Shown piece by piece: positions 46,451 to 54,902 of a DNA stretch of 64,000 nt. The position numbers and the translations under genes were made by a program. The notes beneath the pieces are model-generated. The model was not told the origin of the DNA. It saw only the letters and a list, made by a program, of their open reading frames with translations, and did no database searches. Origin of the DNA: Mesorhizobium carmichaelinearum (lineage in GTDB: Bacteria > Pseudomonadota > Alphaproteobacteria > Rhizobiales > Rhizobiaceae); the NCBI RefSeq assembly GCF_900199455.1, contig NZ_FZQR01000006.1, positions 62,001-126,000 of the forward strand, in the 5' to 3' direction. Each line of letters opens with the position of its first letter. Position 1 is the first letter of the stretch.

Positions 46451-46682
46451 GGCGCCGCCCCTCATCCGCCTGCCGGCACCTTCTCCCCGTATAGTGACGG
46501 GGAGAAGGGAGCTAGGTGCGCCTTCGCGCCCTTCTTGAAACGTTGGCGAAAGCGCCGAAGACGGCGTCTTTCTCCCCGTCACCATACGGGGAGTTGAGGA
46601 GTGGTCCGCGCAGCGGACGAAAAGCCAATTGCTTGGCTTTTCGAAAGACGAACGTCCGGCAGGGCAATGAGGGGCGGCGCCG
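46451..46682. repeat. MITE-like composite palindromic repeat
   Basis: A 232-bp element with near-perfect inverted ends: GGCGCCGCCCCTCAT (46451-46465) and ATGAGGGGCGGCGCC (46668-46682), each followed inward by a GCCTGCCGG-like block. Two copies of the hairpin core CTCCCCGT-N6-ACGGGGAG lie inside (46483-46504 and 46572-46593). A further palindrome, AAAGCCAATTGCTTGGCTTTTCGAA region, lies at 46621-46643. It contains no gene. The left 59 bp equal the unit at 17709-17768 in inverted form. Confidence 0.85.
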
Positions 46683-46695
46683 ACCGACAGCCAGA

Positions 46696-48162
46696 TCAAG
46701 CAGCCATCAGCCGCTTCACCTCTCTCATATCCTTCAGGAACCGTTCGCGCTCGGCCTCTTTCTCCGCAGGCTCCTGAATGCGCAGGATAAAGGAGGGATG
46801 GATGGTGATGAAAACCCTCAGCCCATCCCCACGCTCGATCACCTGGCCGCGCATCTTCGTCACCGGGACCGCCTTGCCCAGCAAGGACAAGGCAGCCGTT
46901 GCGCCGAGTGCCACGGCAAGCTCCGGCTTGATCAGCGCGAATTCCCGGTCGATCCACCAGCGGCAGGCCTGTACTTCACCGGCATTCGGCTTGGAGTGGA
47001 TGCGGCGCTTGCCGCGCGGCTCGAATTTGAAGTGTTTCACCGCGTTGGTGACGTAGACCTTCTGCCGGTCGACGCCCGCCTCATCGAGGATGGCGTCGAA
47101 CACCTTGCCCGCCGGGCCGACGAAAGGTTTGCCGGCGAGGTCCTCCTGATCGCCCGGCTGTTCGCCGACGAAAATCACCTTGGCGCTATCAGGTCCTTCG
47201 CCGAACACGGTCTGTGTCGCGTCGCGCCACAACGGGCAGCGACGGCAGCCTTTCGCGGCCTCACGCAACTCGGAAATGCTGCTCGCGTCGTCATCTTGCG
47301 GCGTCTCTGCGGGCTGCTTCGGCCAATGCCTGGCCTGCACCTTGGCATGGTGCGGCGCGGGCGTGGTCGGCATCTTCGCAATCATATCCCTGGCGGCCTT
47401 GTCCGCTCCTGCGATCAGCTCTGGAATGAGTGAGGCCTCGGGAAGGTTCCGCCAATATTTCTTCGGCATCTCCTTCTGCATGGCCTTCACCTTCAGCCGT
47501 GCCGGATTGAAGATGTTCTCGAAATAGGTGAGCCACAGCGCCTCGGTATCGTCCTCGGCTGGCGCGTCACCCTTGGCGGCACCGGGCCCGATCACCAGCC
47601 TTTCGCCGTCCCAATCGGCGGAAGCGTAAGGCGTCAGGATCGTCCAGCGCATGCCGGTGAATCGCCTGACGAAGAAATCCGCGTTGCGCTCGACGATGAA
47701 ATGATCGGGCTCGAACCAGGCGACATAACGTTCCTCGGCGCCGTCGCCCATCTTCCGGAAGCGCACGAACGCATGCATCTTGTGGCTGTCGCGCCGCACC
47801 GCCTTTTCCATCGCCTCGAGCCGTCTGGTGTCGGGATCCGACGCGATCGCCAGCAGCTTGGGCTCGCTGCGCAATCGCCACAGCAGCCTGTAGAGAAAGG
47901 CGACCCGGCCGGGGTCGCAGTGGCAAAAGGCGGTTTCGGCACGGGCGATGAAGTCGCGCGGCACCACAAGTTGCGTCCCCGCAGGCACAGCCGGCAAATT
48001 GCACGGCGGCTGGTCGGAACCGGCCGTGACATGCCAGCTGATATCCTCGGGCCGGATCTCGTTGAGTGCCAGCCGCCGCGCCGCGTCGCGCCAGCCAGCA
48101 AAATCGGTCTCGCTGTCGAGCCGCACACTGTATCGGGCAAGGTTGAGCTCAGCCGGTTGCAT
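46696..48162 (-). CDS. DUF4130 domain fused to UdgX-type uracil-DNA glycosylase
   Basis: A 488-residue fusion. The N-terminal part (about 1-250) is the DUF4130 domain often linked to a radical SAM partner. The C-terminal part (about 285-488) is a uracil-DNA glycosylase superfamily domain with VIFVGEQPGDQEDLAGKPFVGPAG, the KRRIH motif that marks UdgX, and the C-terminal IHPSFILR. In characterised UdgX proteins the His of KRRIH forms a covalent bond with uracil-bearing DNA. Four Cys in the glycosylase part could hold a 4Fe-4S cluster. The ATG at 48162 lies 2 bp after the stop of the radical SAM gene; the upstream-extended frame lies inside that gene. Confidence 0.9.
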   Translation of the reverse strand: MQPAELNLARYSVRLDSETDFAGWRDAARRLALNEIRPEDISWHVTAGSDQPPCNLPAVPAGTQLVVPRDFIARAETAFCHCDPGRVAFLYRLLWRLRSEPKLLAIASDPDTRRLEAMEKAVRRDSHKMHAFVRFRKMGDGAEERYVAWFEPDHFIVERNADFFVRRFTGMRWTILTPYASADWDGERLVIGPGAAKGDAPAEDDTEALWLTYFENIFNPARLKVKAMQKEMPKKYWRNLPEASLIPELIAGADKAARDMIAKMPTTPAPHHAKVQARHWPKQPAETPQDDDASSISELREAAKGCRRCPLWRDATQTVFGEGPDSAKVIFVGEQPGDQEDLAGKPFVGPAGKVFDAILDEAGVDRQKVYVTNAVKHFKFEPRGKRRIHSKPNAGEVQACRWWIDREFALIKPELAVALGATAALSLLGKAVPVTKMRGQVIERGDGLRVFITIHPSFILRIQEPAEKEAERERFLKDMREVKRLMAA

Positions 48163-48164
48163 GG

Positions 48165-49400
48165 TCAAAACAGTGACAGTTGTTCGCAAGAGCGCACGAT
48201 CTTGCCGCGCAAGCCTGCCTTGTCGGTCAACGCGCCCGGCGACCAACCCTCGGCGATGATGAACGGCCGAAGCTTGGCGATCGACTGGCAAATCCGCCCG
48301 ATATCTTCCAGCCGCATACGCCGATAGCGGCGGGTCTCCAGTATTTTAGCCACCACCTTGGTGCCGAGACCGGGCACGCGTAACAAGGCCTCGCGGTCTG
48401 CGCGGTTGACGTCGACTGGAAACTGCCCGCGATTGCGCAGCGCCCAGGCGAGTTTCGGATCGATGGCAAGGTCGAGCATGCCGTCGCTGCTGCCGGCCAG
48501 GATTTCCGGCTGCGAAAATCCGTAAAACCGCATCAGCCAGTCGGCCTGATAAAGCCGGTGTTCGCGCATCAGCGGCGGCTTTTGAAGCGGCAGGGACGAT
48601 GACGAGTCGGGGATTGGGCTGAAGGCCGAGTAGTAAACGCGCCGCAAATGATAGCTGCCATAGAGCCGCGCGCTGGTGTGCAATATGCCGTCGTCGGATG
48701 TCTTGTCGGCACCGACGATCATCTGCGTCGACTGGCCACCGGGAGCAAAGCGTTCCCGCTTTTTGGTCCTCAGTGTCGGCTCGGCCTTTTCCTCCATCTT
48801 CTGACGCAGCCTGGCCATGGAAAGACGGATCGTTTCCGGCTTCTTTTCCGGTGCCAGCTTCTTGACGCCTTCATCGGTCGGCAGTTCGACATTGATCGAC
48901 AGCCGGTCGGCATAGAGGCCGGCTTTCTCGACCAGTTCGGCAGAGCTTTCCGGAATGGTTTTGAGATGGATATAGCCGGAGAACTTTTCCTCCAGCCGCA
49001 GCCGCCGCGCCACCTCGACCATCTCGCCCATGGTCTCGTCGGGCGAGCGGATGACGCCCGAAGACAAGAACAAGCCCTCTATATAGTTGCGCCGGTAAAA
49101 ATCCATGGTCAGCTTCACCACCTCGTCGATGCTGAAGCGGGCACGCTTCACATTCGAGGACGAGCGGTTGATGCAATAGCTGCAGTCGTAGATGCAGAAA
49201 TTGGTCAGCAGGATTTTCAAGAGCGAGATGCAGCGGCCGTCCGGTGCGTAGGAATGGCAGATGCCCATGCCTTCGGTGGAACCGATGCCGCCGGATTTCA
49301 GCGAATCCTTCTTCGCCGAGCCGGATGAGGCGCAGGAGGCGTCATATTTGGCGGCGTCGGACAGGATCGCCAGCTTTTCACGGACGGTGAGAGCACGCAT
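48165..49400 (-). CDS. Putative DNA modification/repair radical SAM protein
   Basis: A 411-residue radical SAM enzyme. The cluster-binding CIYDCSYC (C-x3-C-x2-C) lies near residue 73, followed by the radical SAM barrel (GLFLSSGVIRSPDETM, HLKTIPESS, SINVELPT). A C-terminal helix-hairpin-helix, VNRADREALLRVPGLGTKVVAKIL, suggests DNA binding. This family is defined by its constant pairing with the DUF4130/UdgX protein, exactly as here. The substrate is not known to me; the context points to DNA base repair. Confidence 0.9.
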   Translation of the reverse strand: MRALTVREKLAILSDAAKYDASCASSGSAKKDSLKSGGIGSTEGMGICHSYAPDGRCISLLKILLTNFCIYDCSYCINRSSSNVKRARFSIDEVVKLTMDFYRRNYIEGLFLSSGVIRSPDETMGEMVEVARRLRLEEKFSGYIHLKTIPESSAELVEKAGLYADRLSINVELPTDEGVKKLAPEKKPETIRLSMARLRQKMEEKAEPTLRTKKRERFAPGGQSTQMIVGADKTSDDGILHTSARLYGSYHLRRVYYSAFSPIPDSSSSLPLQKPPLMREHRLYQADWLMRFYGFSQPEILAGSSDGMLDLAIDPKLAWALRNRGQFPVDVNRADREALLRVPGLGTKVVAKILETRRYRRMRLEDIGRICQSIAKLRPFIIAEGWSPGALTDKAGLRGKIVRSCEQLSLF

Positions 49401-49486
49401 TCGTTCATGATATGTTCTGCAACGCCGGTTTGCTACCTCATTTGAGGCTGGCGGCGAAAAAGTGATCGCCGCCCAGCATCAAGTCA

Positions 49487-50902
49487 TCACACCTCATGCA
49501 GGTAGAGATGATAATCTAGTTCGCTGACCGTGCGCGCCACGCGCAGATATTCGGACTGTTTGATTGCCACGAAGGTCCGGTGCAAATCCTCGCCGAGCGC
49601 ACCTTTCAGGAAACTGGACGCCTTGGCCGCTTCGATTGCCGCGCGCCAATCCGCCGGCATTGTCGTACGAGTGACAGCCGCTTCATAGCCGTTGCCGGTC
49701 GTTTCCGGGCCGGGATCGAGCCCTTCGTCGAGGCCTTTGATGATGCCGGCCAGCACCGTCGCGGCGATCAGATAGGGATTGGCGTCGACGCCGGACGGCC
49801 GATGCTCGATGCGGCGGTTCTTGGCATCGCCCGCCGGCACGCGCAGCGCCACCGAACGGTTGTTGACGCCCCAGGTCGGCGCCACCGGCGCATAGGATTG
49901 TGAAACGAAGCGCCGCCAGGAATTGGCGTGCGGCGCAAACACCAGCATCGATTCCGCCATCGTCTGTATCAGCCCGCCGAGCCCTTGCAGCAAAGGCAGC
50001 GACCAGCTCTCGCCGCCGGCTTCGGCAAAGACGTTTCGGCCCGCCTTGTCTTGCAGCGAGACGTGGAAATGCATGCCCGAGCCGGCATATTTCTCGATCG
50101 GCTTGGCCATGAAGCAGGCGGTCACGCTGTGGCGGCGCGCCTGCGCCCGCACCAGCCGCTTCAGCATGACCAGGTCGTCGGCCGCCCGCATCACATCCTT
50201 GCGGTAGTTCAGCGTCAGTTCGTATTGGCCCGGCGCATATTCCGAAATCACCGTCTCGGCCGGAATGCCTTGCGCCTTGGCGGCGGCATAGATGTCGGAG
50301 AACAGCGGCTCCATGCCGTGCAGATGGTCGACGGAATAGACTTCCGTCTTGCCCGAGACGCGGCCATCGAGCACCGCGCGCGCCGGCTGCACCTTGCCCT
50401 CGGCGTCGCGCTCGTTGGCCAGCAGGAAAAATTCCAGTTCGAAGGCGCCGGCCGGGTAAAGCCCCTTGGCCGCCAATATGTCGACCTGCCGGGCCAACGC
50501 CAGGCGCGGGTCCGACGACATGGGCTGGCCGTCGAGATGGTACATCGCCATCAGCACCTGGCCGCGCGGCGGATTGGTGCCGTAGAGCGGCACCAGCGTG
50601 CCGGGGATCGGCCATGCCCGGAGATCGCCGTCGCCGGTGGTCCAGATCAGCCCGGTCTCGTGCACGTCCTCGCCGGTGATGTCGAGGCCGAGGATCGAGA
50701 TCGGCATGTGCCGGCCACCCTCGAAAATACTTTTCAGCTCGTGCCGGCGCACGATCTTGCCGCGGCCGACACCGTTAGCGTCGGTCAGCACGATATCGAA
50801 GGCCTCGATCTCGGGATGAGTGTCGAGAAAGGCTTGCGCCTCGGTGGGCGAAGACCCCGACGGGGAGGTCACAATGGCATTGTCCATGGCCGCTTGTCTC
50901 AT
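49487..50902 (-). CDS. Glutamine synthetase-family enzyme (PuuA/GlnA-like gamma-glutamyl ligase)
   Basis: A 471-residue member of the glutamine synthetase family. The N-terminal beta-grasp part (ITDANGVGRGKIVRR-like) and the catalytic part with EFEFFL-like ELEFFLLA, GSGMHFHVSL and NRSVALRVPAG are visible. Such proteins beside aminotransferase genes are commonly gamma-glutamyl ligases for polyamines, ethanolamine or other amines rather than the main nitrogen-assimilation enzyme. Its start overlaps the stop of the class III aminotransferase gene as ATGA, so the two act together. The amine substrate is unknown. Confidence 0.85.
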   Translation of the reverse strand: MRQAAMDNAIVTSPSGSSPTEAQAFLDTHPEIEAFDIVLTDANGVGRGKIVRRHELKSIFEGGRHMPISILGLDITGEDVHETGLIWTTGDGDLRAWPIPGTLVPLYGTNPPRGQVLMAMYHLDGQPMSSDPRLALARQVDILAAKGLYPAGAFELEFFLLANERDAEGKVQPARAVLDGRVSGKTEVYSVDHLHGMEPLFSDIYAAAKAQGIPAETVISEYAPGQYELTLNYRKDVMRAADDLVMLKRLVRAQARRHSVTACFMAKPIEKYAGSGMHFHVSLQDKAGRNVFAEAGGESWSLPLLQGLGGLIQTMAESMLVFAPHANSWRRFVSQSYAPVAPTWGVNNRSVALRVPAGDAKNRRIEHRPSGVDANPYLIAATVLAGIIKGLDEGLDPGPETTGNGYEAAVTRTTMPADWRAAIEAAKASSFLKGALGEDLHRTFVAIKQSEYLRVARTVSELDYHLYLHEV

Positions 50903-52278
50903 GCCGCAAGCTTTGCCGCAACCGCGCCGAAGGCGCTGATCAGCCGGTTAACCTGAGCGCCTGTGGTCGCGGGCGAGATCAGCATCATGTTGTGGAAGGG
51001 TGCGATCAGCACGCCACGATTGACCAGCGCGACATGGATGGCGGCTTCCAGCTCCGGTGCATGCGCGGTCTCGGCTTGCGCGCCGTTGCGCAACGGTCCG
51101 GGTGCGCAGATGAATTCGACGCGGGCGCCGACGCGGGCGACATGCCAGGGCAGGCGGTAGCGGTCGATCACCCCGGTCAGCCCGGCATCCAGACGCCGCG
51201 CCAGATGGTCCATGCGGTCGTAATTCTTCGCCGTCATCACCTCCTCCAGCGTGGCGCGCATGGCAGCGAACTGCAGCGGGTTGGCCGACAGCGTCGTGCC
51301 CATGCCGGAATAGCCGGGCTCCTTGGTCCTGTTGTAGTCGGCGTAGCGCGAGGCGACCTCGTCGCTCATGCCCCACACGCTTGCCGGCACGCCGCCGGCT
51401 ATCGGCTTGCCCAACACGAAGAAGTCCGGGGTGAGCCCATATTTCCTGGTATAGCCGCCGGGTCCGGTCGAGATCGTGTGCGTCTCGTCGATCAGGAGCA
51501 GCGTGCCGGTCTCGCGGGTCGACTTCCGCAGCGCGTCGTGGAAGCCAGGGGCGGCCAGCACCATGCAGGAATTGGTCAGCACCGGCTCGGCGATGACGCA
51601 GGCGACATCCCTGTCCTTGAGGGCTGCTTCAAGTGCTGCAACATCGTTGAACTCGATCACCTTGGCCGTGCGGGTCAGGTCTCGGAACTCGCCTGCCAGT
51701 CCCGGCCGGTTGACCGGTCTGCCGTCGATCAGCCGCACCATCGTCTCGTCGACCGAGCCGTGATAGCAGCCGTTGAAGACCAGGATTTTTTCGCGCCCGG
51801 TGATGGCACGGGCCACGCGCAGTGCAAAGCGATTGGCGTCGGTCGCCGTCGTTGCGATCTGCCAGAACGGCAGGCCGAAGCGTTGTTGCAGCAAAGGCCC
51901 GATGGCAAGCGCGTCTTCCGAGGGCAGCATATAGGTCAGGCCGCGTCCGGCCTGGCGGCGGATGGCGCGCGCCACCGGCGGCGGCGAGTGGCCGAACATC
52001 GAACCGGTGTCGCCAAGGCAGAAATCGTCAAGCCTGTTGCCGTCAATGTCGGTGATCGCAGCGCCCCTGGCGCTGTCGACCAGGATCGGAAACGGCGTCG
52101 GCCAGTCGTTCATCCAGTGCATCGGCACGCCGCCGAAGAAGCCGGGCAGGCCGTTGCCGACCTTGGCTTGCGATTTCGGCCGCGCCTTGCGGAAGGCCGC
52201 ACCTTCGGTCTCGCGCAACTCGGCGATGCGGTCTCGGCCGATGCCGCCGATGGTCTTTGAACTGTCGCTGCTGTGCAT
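50899..52278 (-). CDS. Class III pyridoxal-phosphate aminotransferase
   Basis: A 459-residue aminotransferase of subgroup III (glutamate-1-semialdehyde/omega-amino acid type). The PLP-binding Lys is in FFVLGKPIAGGVPAS, the Asp/Glu cofactor site in LLLIDETHTIS, and the phosphate-binding region in NGCYHGSVDETMV. The ATG at 52278 follows AGAGGGG at 5-6 nt; an ATG at 52293 is also possible with GAGGGA. It is the first gene of a two-gene operon with the glutamine synthetase-like enzyme. The amino donor and acceptor are unknown. Confidence 0.88.
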   Translation of the reverse strand: MHSSDSSKTIGGIGRDRIAELRETEGAAFRKARPKSQAKVGNGLPGFFGGVPMHWMNDWPTPFPILVDSARGAAITDIDGNRLDDFCLGDTGSMFGHSPPPVARAIRRQAGRGLTYMLPSEDALAIGPLLQQRFGLPFWQIATTATDANRFALRVARAITGREKILVFNGCYHGSVDETMVRLIDGRPVNRPGLAGEFRDLTRTAKVIEFNDVAALEAALKDRDVACVIAEPVLTNSCMVLAAPGFHDALRKSTRETGTLLLIDETHTISTGPGGYTRKYGLTPDFFVLGKPIAGGVPASVWGMSDEVASRYADYNRTKEPGYSGMGTTLSANPLQFAAMRATLEEVMTAKNYDRMDHLARRLDAGLTGVIDRYRLPWHVARVGARVEFICAPGPLRNGAQAETAHAPELEAAIHVALVNRGVLIAPFHNMMLISPATTGAQVNRLISAFGAVAAKLAA

Positions 52279-52434
52279 GGAAACCCCTCTCATCCGTCCC
52301 TCTTAGCCAATCCATGTCTGCAACCGCAATTGGCCGCGCATCTGCCCTGCATTGGCTCAGCCTTTGGCATCGGCGCTTGACCGTGCTGCCGAAGTCAGCG
52401 CCAATGTGTGCGGGAACTAAAGGTGGGGGACAAA

Positions 52435-52887
52435 ATGCGGACGATCATCTGTGCGGCAATGCTGCTGTCGACGGCCAGCATCGCCTTCGCCTCGGGCGGC
52501 ATCTGGTGCAACGTCGACGATACGGCGGTAACATTCGACGTCGGCGCCGGCGTCACCAGGGGCATGGGCGGCCCGACCTTCAACTTCCGCGGTGATCTCG
52601 AAATCAAGGCGAGGCCGGCTGGCGATGGATTGCGTAAGACGGTGTTCGAGGATTCCAACCTGACCCAGTACTGGCTGGACGACAAGGAACTGCGGCTGAA
52701 CATCTACCACGAGCACGAGGTGGAAAACGCCTTCAATTCGGTCGAACTGACGATCCTGACCAAGGCCAGTGACGAGGGCGTCTATGACGGGCAGTACACG
52801 CTTGCCGTCTATGACAATGCCGCCGACACGGACAAGGATGGCAAGCCGGCGGAGTTGACCGGCAAGGTGTCGTGCGGGGCTGAGTAG
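52435..52887 (+). CDS. Hypothetical periplasmic protein
   Basis: I do not recognise the family. It encodes 150 residues with a signal peptide MRTIICAAMLLSTASIAFA. The mature part has two Cys (GIWCNVDD near the start and KVSCGAE at the end), which could form a disulfide joining the ends, and a pattern of alternating polar and hydrophobic residues that suggests a beta-rich fold. GTGGGGGAC lies just upstream of the ATG at 52435; the nine codons before it lack signal-peptide features. It stands alone between the aminotransferase operon and a convergent MarR gene. Confidence 0.75.
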   Translation: MRTIICAAMLLSTASIAFASGGIWCNVDDTAVTFDVGAGVTRGMGGPTFNFRGDLEIKARPAGDGLRKTVFEDSNLTQYWLDDKELRLNIYHEHEVENAFNSVELTILTKASDEGVYDGQYTLAVYDNAADTDKDGKPAELTGKVSCGAE

Positions 52888-52905
52888 GCGCGTCGGTCGG
52901 TTGTG

Positions 52906-53337
52906 TCAGCCGGCCTGCATCGAGGCGATGGCGCGCCGCATCAGGTCGAGAAACACCAGTTGCTCGTCCTCGCTGAAGCCGGCCAGTGCCACCTCGTTCT
53001 GTGAGCGCGCGGCCTGTGTCGCCGGCTCGCGCAGGCCAACGGCTTTCGCCGTGAGATGGATGGATTGCGAGCGCCCGTCTTCCGGGTGCAGGCGCCGTTC
53101 GATCAGCCCGTCACGCTCCATGCGGATCAGCGTGTTGGCCATCGTCGCTTGTTCCACGTTGAGGCGCTGCACGAGTTCGCGTTGTGTCAGGCCATCTTCA
53201 TCCCACAGCGCAAGCAGTGTCATGAACTGGGCCGGCGCTAGGCCGAGCGGCCGGATGCGCTGCTGCAGTCCGTTGGCAAACAACCGCGCCATGTGGTTGG
53301 CCAGGAATCCGGCGGATCGTTCCTTCTGAAATGCCAT
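52906..53337 (-). CDS. MarR-family transcriptional regulator
   Basis: A 143-residue winged-helix regulator. The recognition region is LTQRELVQRLNVEQATMANTLIRMERDGLIERR, followed by the wing PEDGRSQSIHLTAKA. The ATG at 53337 gives a normal family length; the frame is open 22 codons upstream but that part covers the operators. It is divergent from a small membrane protein gene and the 64-bp spacer holds two matching palindromes, so it very likely represses both genes until a ligand, probably a small phenolic or drug-like compound, binds. Confidence 0.9.
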   Translation of the reverse strand: MAFQKERSAGFLANHMARLFANGLQQRIRPLGLAPAQFMTLLALWDEDGLTQRELVQRLNVEQATMANTLIRMERDGLIERRLHPEDGRSQSIHLTAKAVGLREPATQAARSQNEVALAGFSEDEQLVFLDLMRRAIASMQAG

Positions 53338-53357
53338 GCCTGTCAGATAACAGTTGA

Positions 53358-53391
53358 ATAGCATGCTATGCAATGATATATAGCTTGCTAT
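53358..53391. promoter_or_regulatory. Tandem MarR operators
   Basis: ATAGCATGCTAT (53358-53369) is a perfect 12-bp palindrome. ATAGCTTGCTAT (53380-53391) repeats it with one change. Their centres are 22 bp apart, two helical turns, so two dimers could bind on the same face. The second site lies just before the ribosome site of the membrane protein gene. Confidence 0.8.
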
Positions 53392-53401
53392 GGAGATGAA
53401 C

Positions 53402-53857
53402 ATGAAAACCAGGATTCATGCAGCGGCGGGTACCGTCGCGCTCATCGCGGTCTCAGCTTTCTGGCTGTCGACGGCCACGGTTGAACTGCTCGGCGACACG
53501 GCCGCGATCACCACGGTTAAGAACTCTGTGCTGGCCGGCATGGCGATGCTCATCCCGGCGATGATCATTGCCGGCGCGTCGGGCTTTTCACTCGGCAAGG
53601 GCTGGAAGAGCCCGGTCGTGGCACGCAAAGCGCGGCGCATGCGTATCATCGCCGCCAACGGACTGCTGGTGCTCGTGCCGTCGGCCTTCCTGCTCAGTAG
53701 CTTTGCCACAGCCGGTCGCTTCGACAGTTTTTTCATGATCGTCCAGACGATCGAACTGGTGGCCGGCGCAACGAACATCGCGCTGCTGTCGCTCAACATG
53801 CGCGATGGGCTGTCGCTGCGGCGCAAGCCTGTTCGGCTGGCCGCGCGAGCGCGGTGA
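53402..53857 (+). CDS. Small four-segment membrane protein controlled by the divergent MarR
   Basis: A 151-residue membrane protein with about four hydrophobic segments: VALIAVSAFWLSTATVELL, VLAGMAMLIPAMIIAGASGF, IIAANGLLVLVPSAFLLSSF and FMIVQTIELVAGATNIALLSL. I do not recognise a named family. GGAG lies 6 nt before the ATG at 53402. The basic segment between helices 2 and 3 (GKGWKSPVVARKARRMR) is probably cytoplasmic. The MarR operators next to its start suggest inducible expression, as for many efflux or detoxification genes, but no transporter motif is visible. Confidence 0.75.
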   Translation: MKTRIHAAAGTVALIAVSAFWLSTATVELLGDTAAITTVKNSVLAGMAMLIPAMIIAGASGFSLGKGWKSPVVARKARRMRIIAANGLLVLVPSAFLLSSFATAGRFDSFFMIVQTIELVAGATNIALLSLNMRDGLSLRRKPVRLAARAR

Positions 53858-53859
53858 AT

Positions 53860-54834
53860 TCAGGCCGTGATGTCGATGACGCCACAGTCGCCTGCGGCAC
53901 TGCCGAAGGCGATGCGGCGTTCTTCCTTGTCCCACATCATCGAGGTGATGGCGCCCTTGCCCTGCCGACGCAACAGCACTTCCTTGGCGTCGGCGAAGCG
54001 CGCGGCGATCACCATGCCGTCCTCGTAGCCGATCGCCACGACATCCTGGCTTGGATGGCAGGCGACTGAGGTCACCATCGTGTTGCCGCGCGTGCCGAGT
54101 TCCAGCGGCGCCTTGCCCATCGGCCCGTCCTTGCCTGAAAACGGCCAGACGATCGCCGCCGGGGCGCCGGAACTCGCCAGCCATTTGCCTTTGACGCTCC
54201 ATGACAGGCTTTTGACCTTGCCGGGATAGCCGGTCATGCGCATGTGCTTGCCGTCGGCGAGCTTCCAGCCATGCAGGGCATTTTCCTGCATGGTGGTGAC
54301 GAGGAAGGCGCCGTCCGGCGAGAAGGTGATGCCGGTATGGGCGCCGGCCCATTCGAGCTCCACTGGCTTGCCCTCGGCGGCCGGGAAGTGCAGCGTTGCG
54401 CCATTGTAGCGGGCGACACCGAAGCGCATGCCCTTGGGCGAAAACGCCAGCCCCTCGACCGAACGCGGATGGGCAAATTCCCTTGTCTTGCCATCGGCGA
54501 AGCGCACAAAGGCGGTCTTGCCCGTGGCATAGGCGATGGCACCTTGCGGCCCGGCGGCAACGCTGGTGATCCACTTTTTGCCGGCGCTCGCCACGTCCTG
54601 AGCATCGCCGCCTGCCTTGACGGCAAACACCTTTCCGTCCTCACCGCCGGTGATCAGCCGGTCATTGGCAGCATCATGGAAGGCCGCGAGCAGCCCGTCA
54701 TTGGCCTGCACCGTCTTGTGGCCATTGTCGAGCCGATGGACGGCACCATCGGCCAGCGCGAAATGCGGCACGTCACCAAGGAAGACGGCGGCAACGCAAT
54801 GGCCTTCGAGATCGAGTGGGGCAACGGTTGGCAT
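53860..54834 (-). CDS. WD40-repeat protein
   Basis: A 324-residue cytoplasmic beta-propeller protein. Several blades are visible as repeats of about 40 residues (for example SVEGLAFSPKGMRFGVARYNGATLHF, ITFSPDGAFLVTTMQENALHGWKL and VKSLSWSVKGKWLASSGAPAAIVWPF). There is no signal peptide. In related bacteria I recall similar WD40 genes placed beside CobW/COG0523 GTPase genes, which suggests a shared role in metal handling; here a toxin-antitoxin pair lies between the two. WD40 proteins usually serve as binding scaffolds, so no reaction is proposed. Confidence 0.85.
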   Translation of the reverse strand: MPTVAPLDLEGHCVAAVFLGDVPHFALADGAVHRLDNGHKTVQANDGLLAAFHDAANDRLITGGEDGKVFAVKAGGDAQDVASAGKKWITSVAAGPQGAIAYATGKTAFVRFADGKTREFAHPRSVEGLAFSPKGMRFGVARYNGATLHFPAAEGKPVELEWAGAHTGITFSPDGAFLVTTMQENALHGWKLADGKHMRMTGYPGKVKSLSWSVKGKWLASSGAPAAIVWPFSGKDGPMGKAPLELGTRGNTMVTSVACHPSQDVVAIGYEDGMVIAARFADAKEVLLRRQGKGAITSMMWDKEERRIAFGSAAGDCGVIDITA

Positions 54835-54902
54835 GATTATCTTTGTTCAGTTGGGCTGGATTGCAGGCTCGGCTCGGGCTTACTCGACGCAAGAGGCCAT
54901 TG

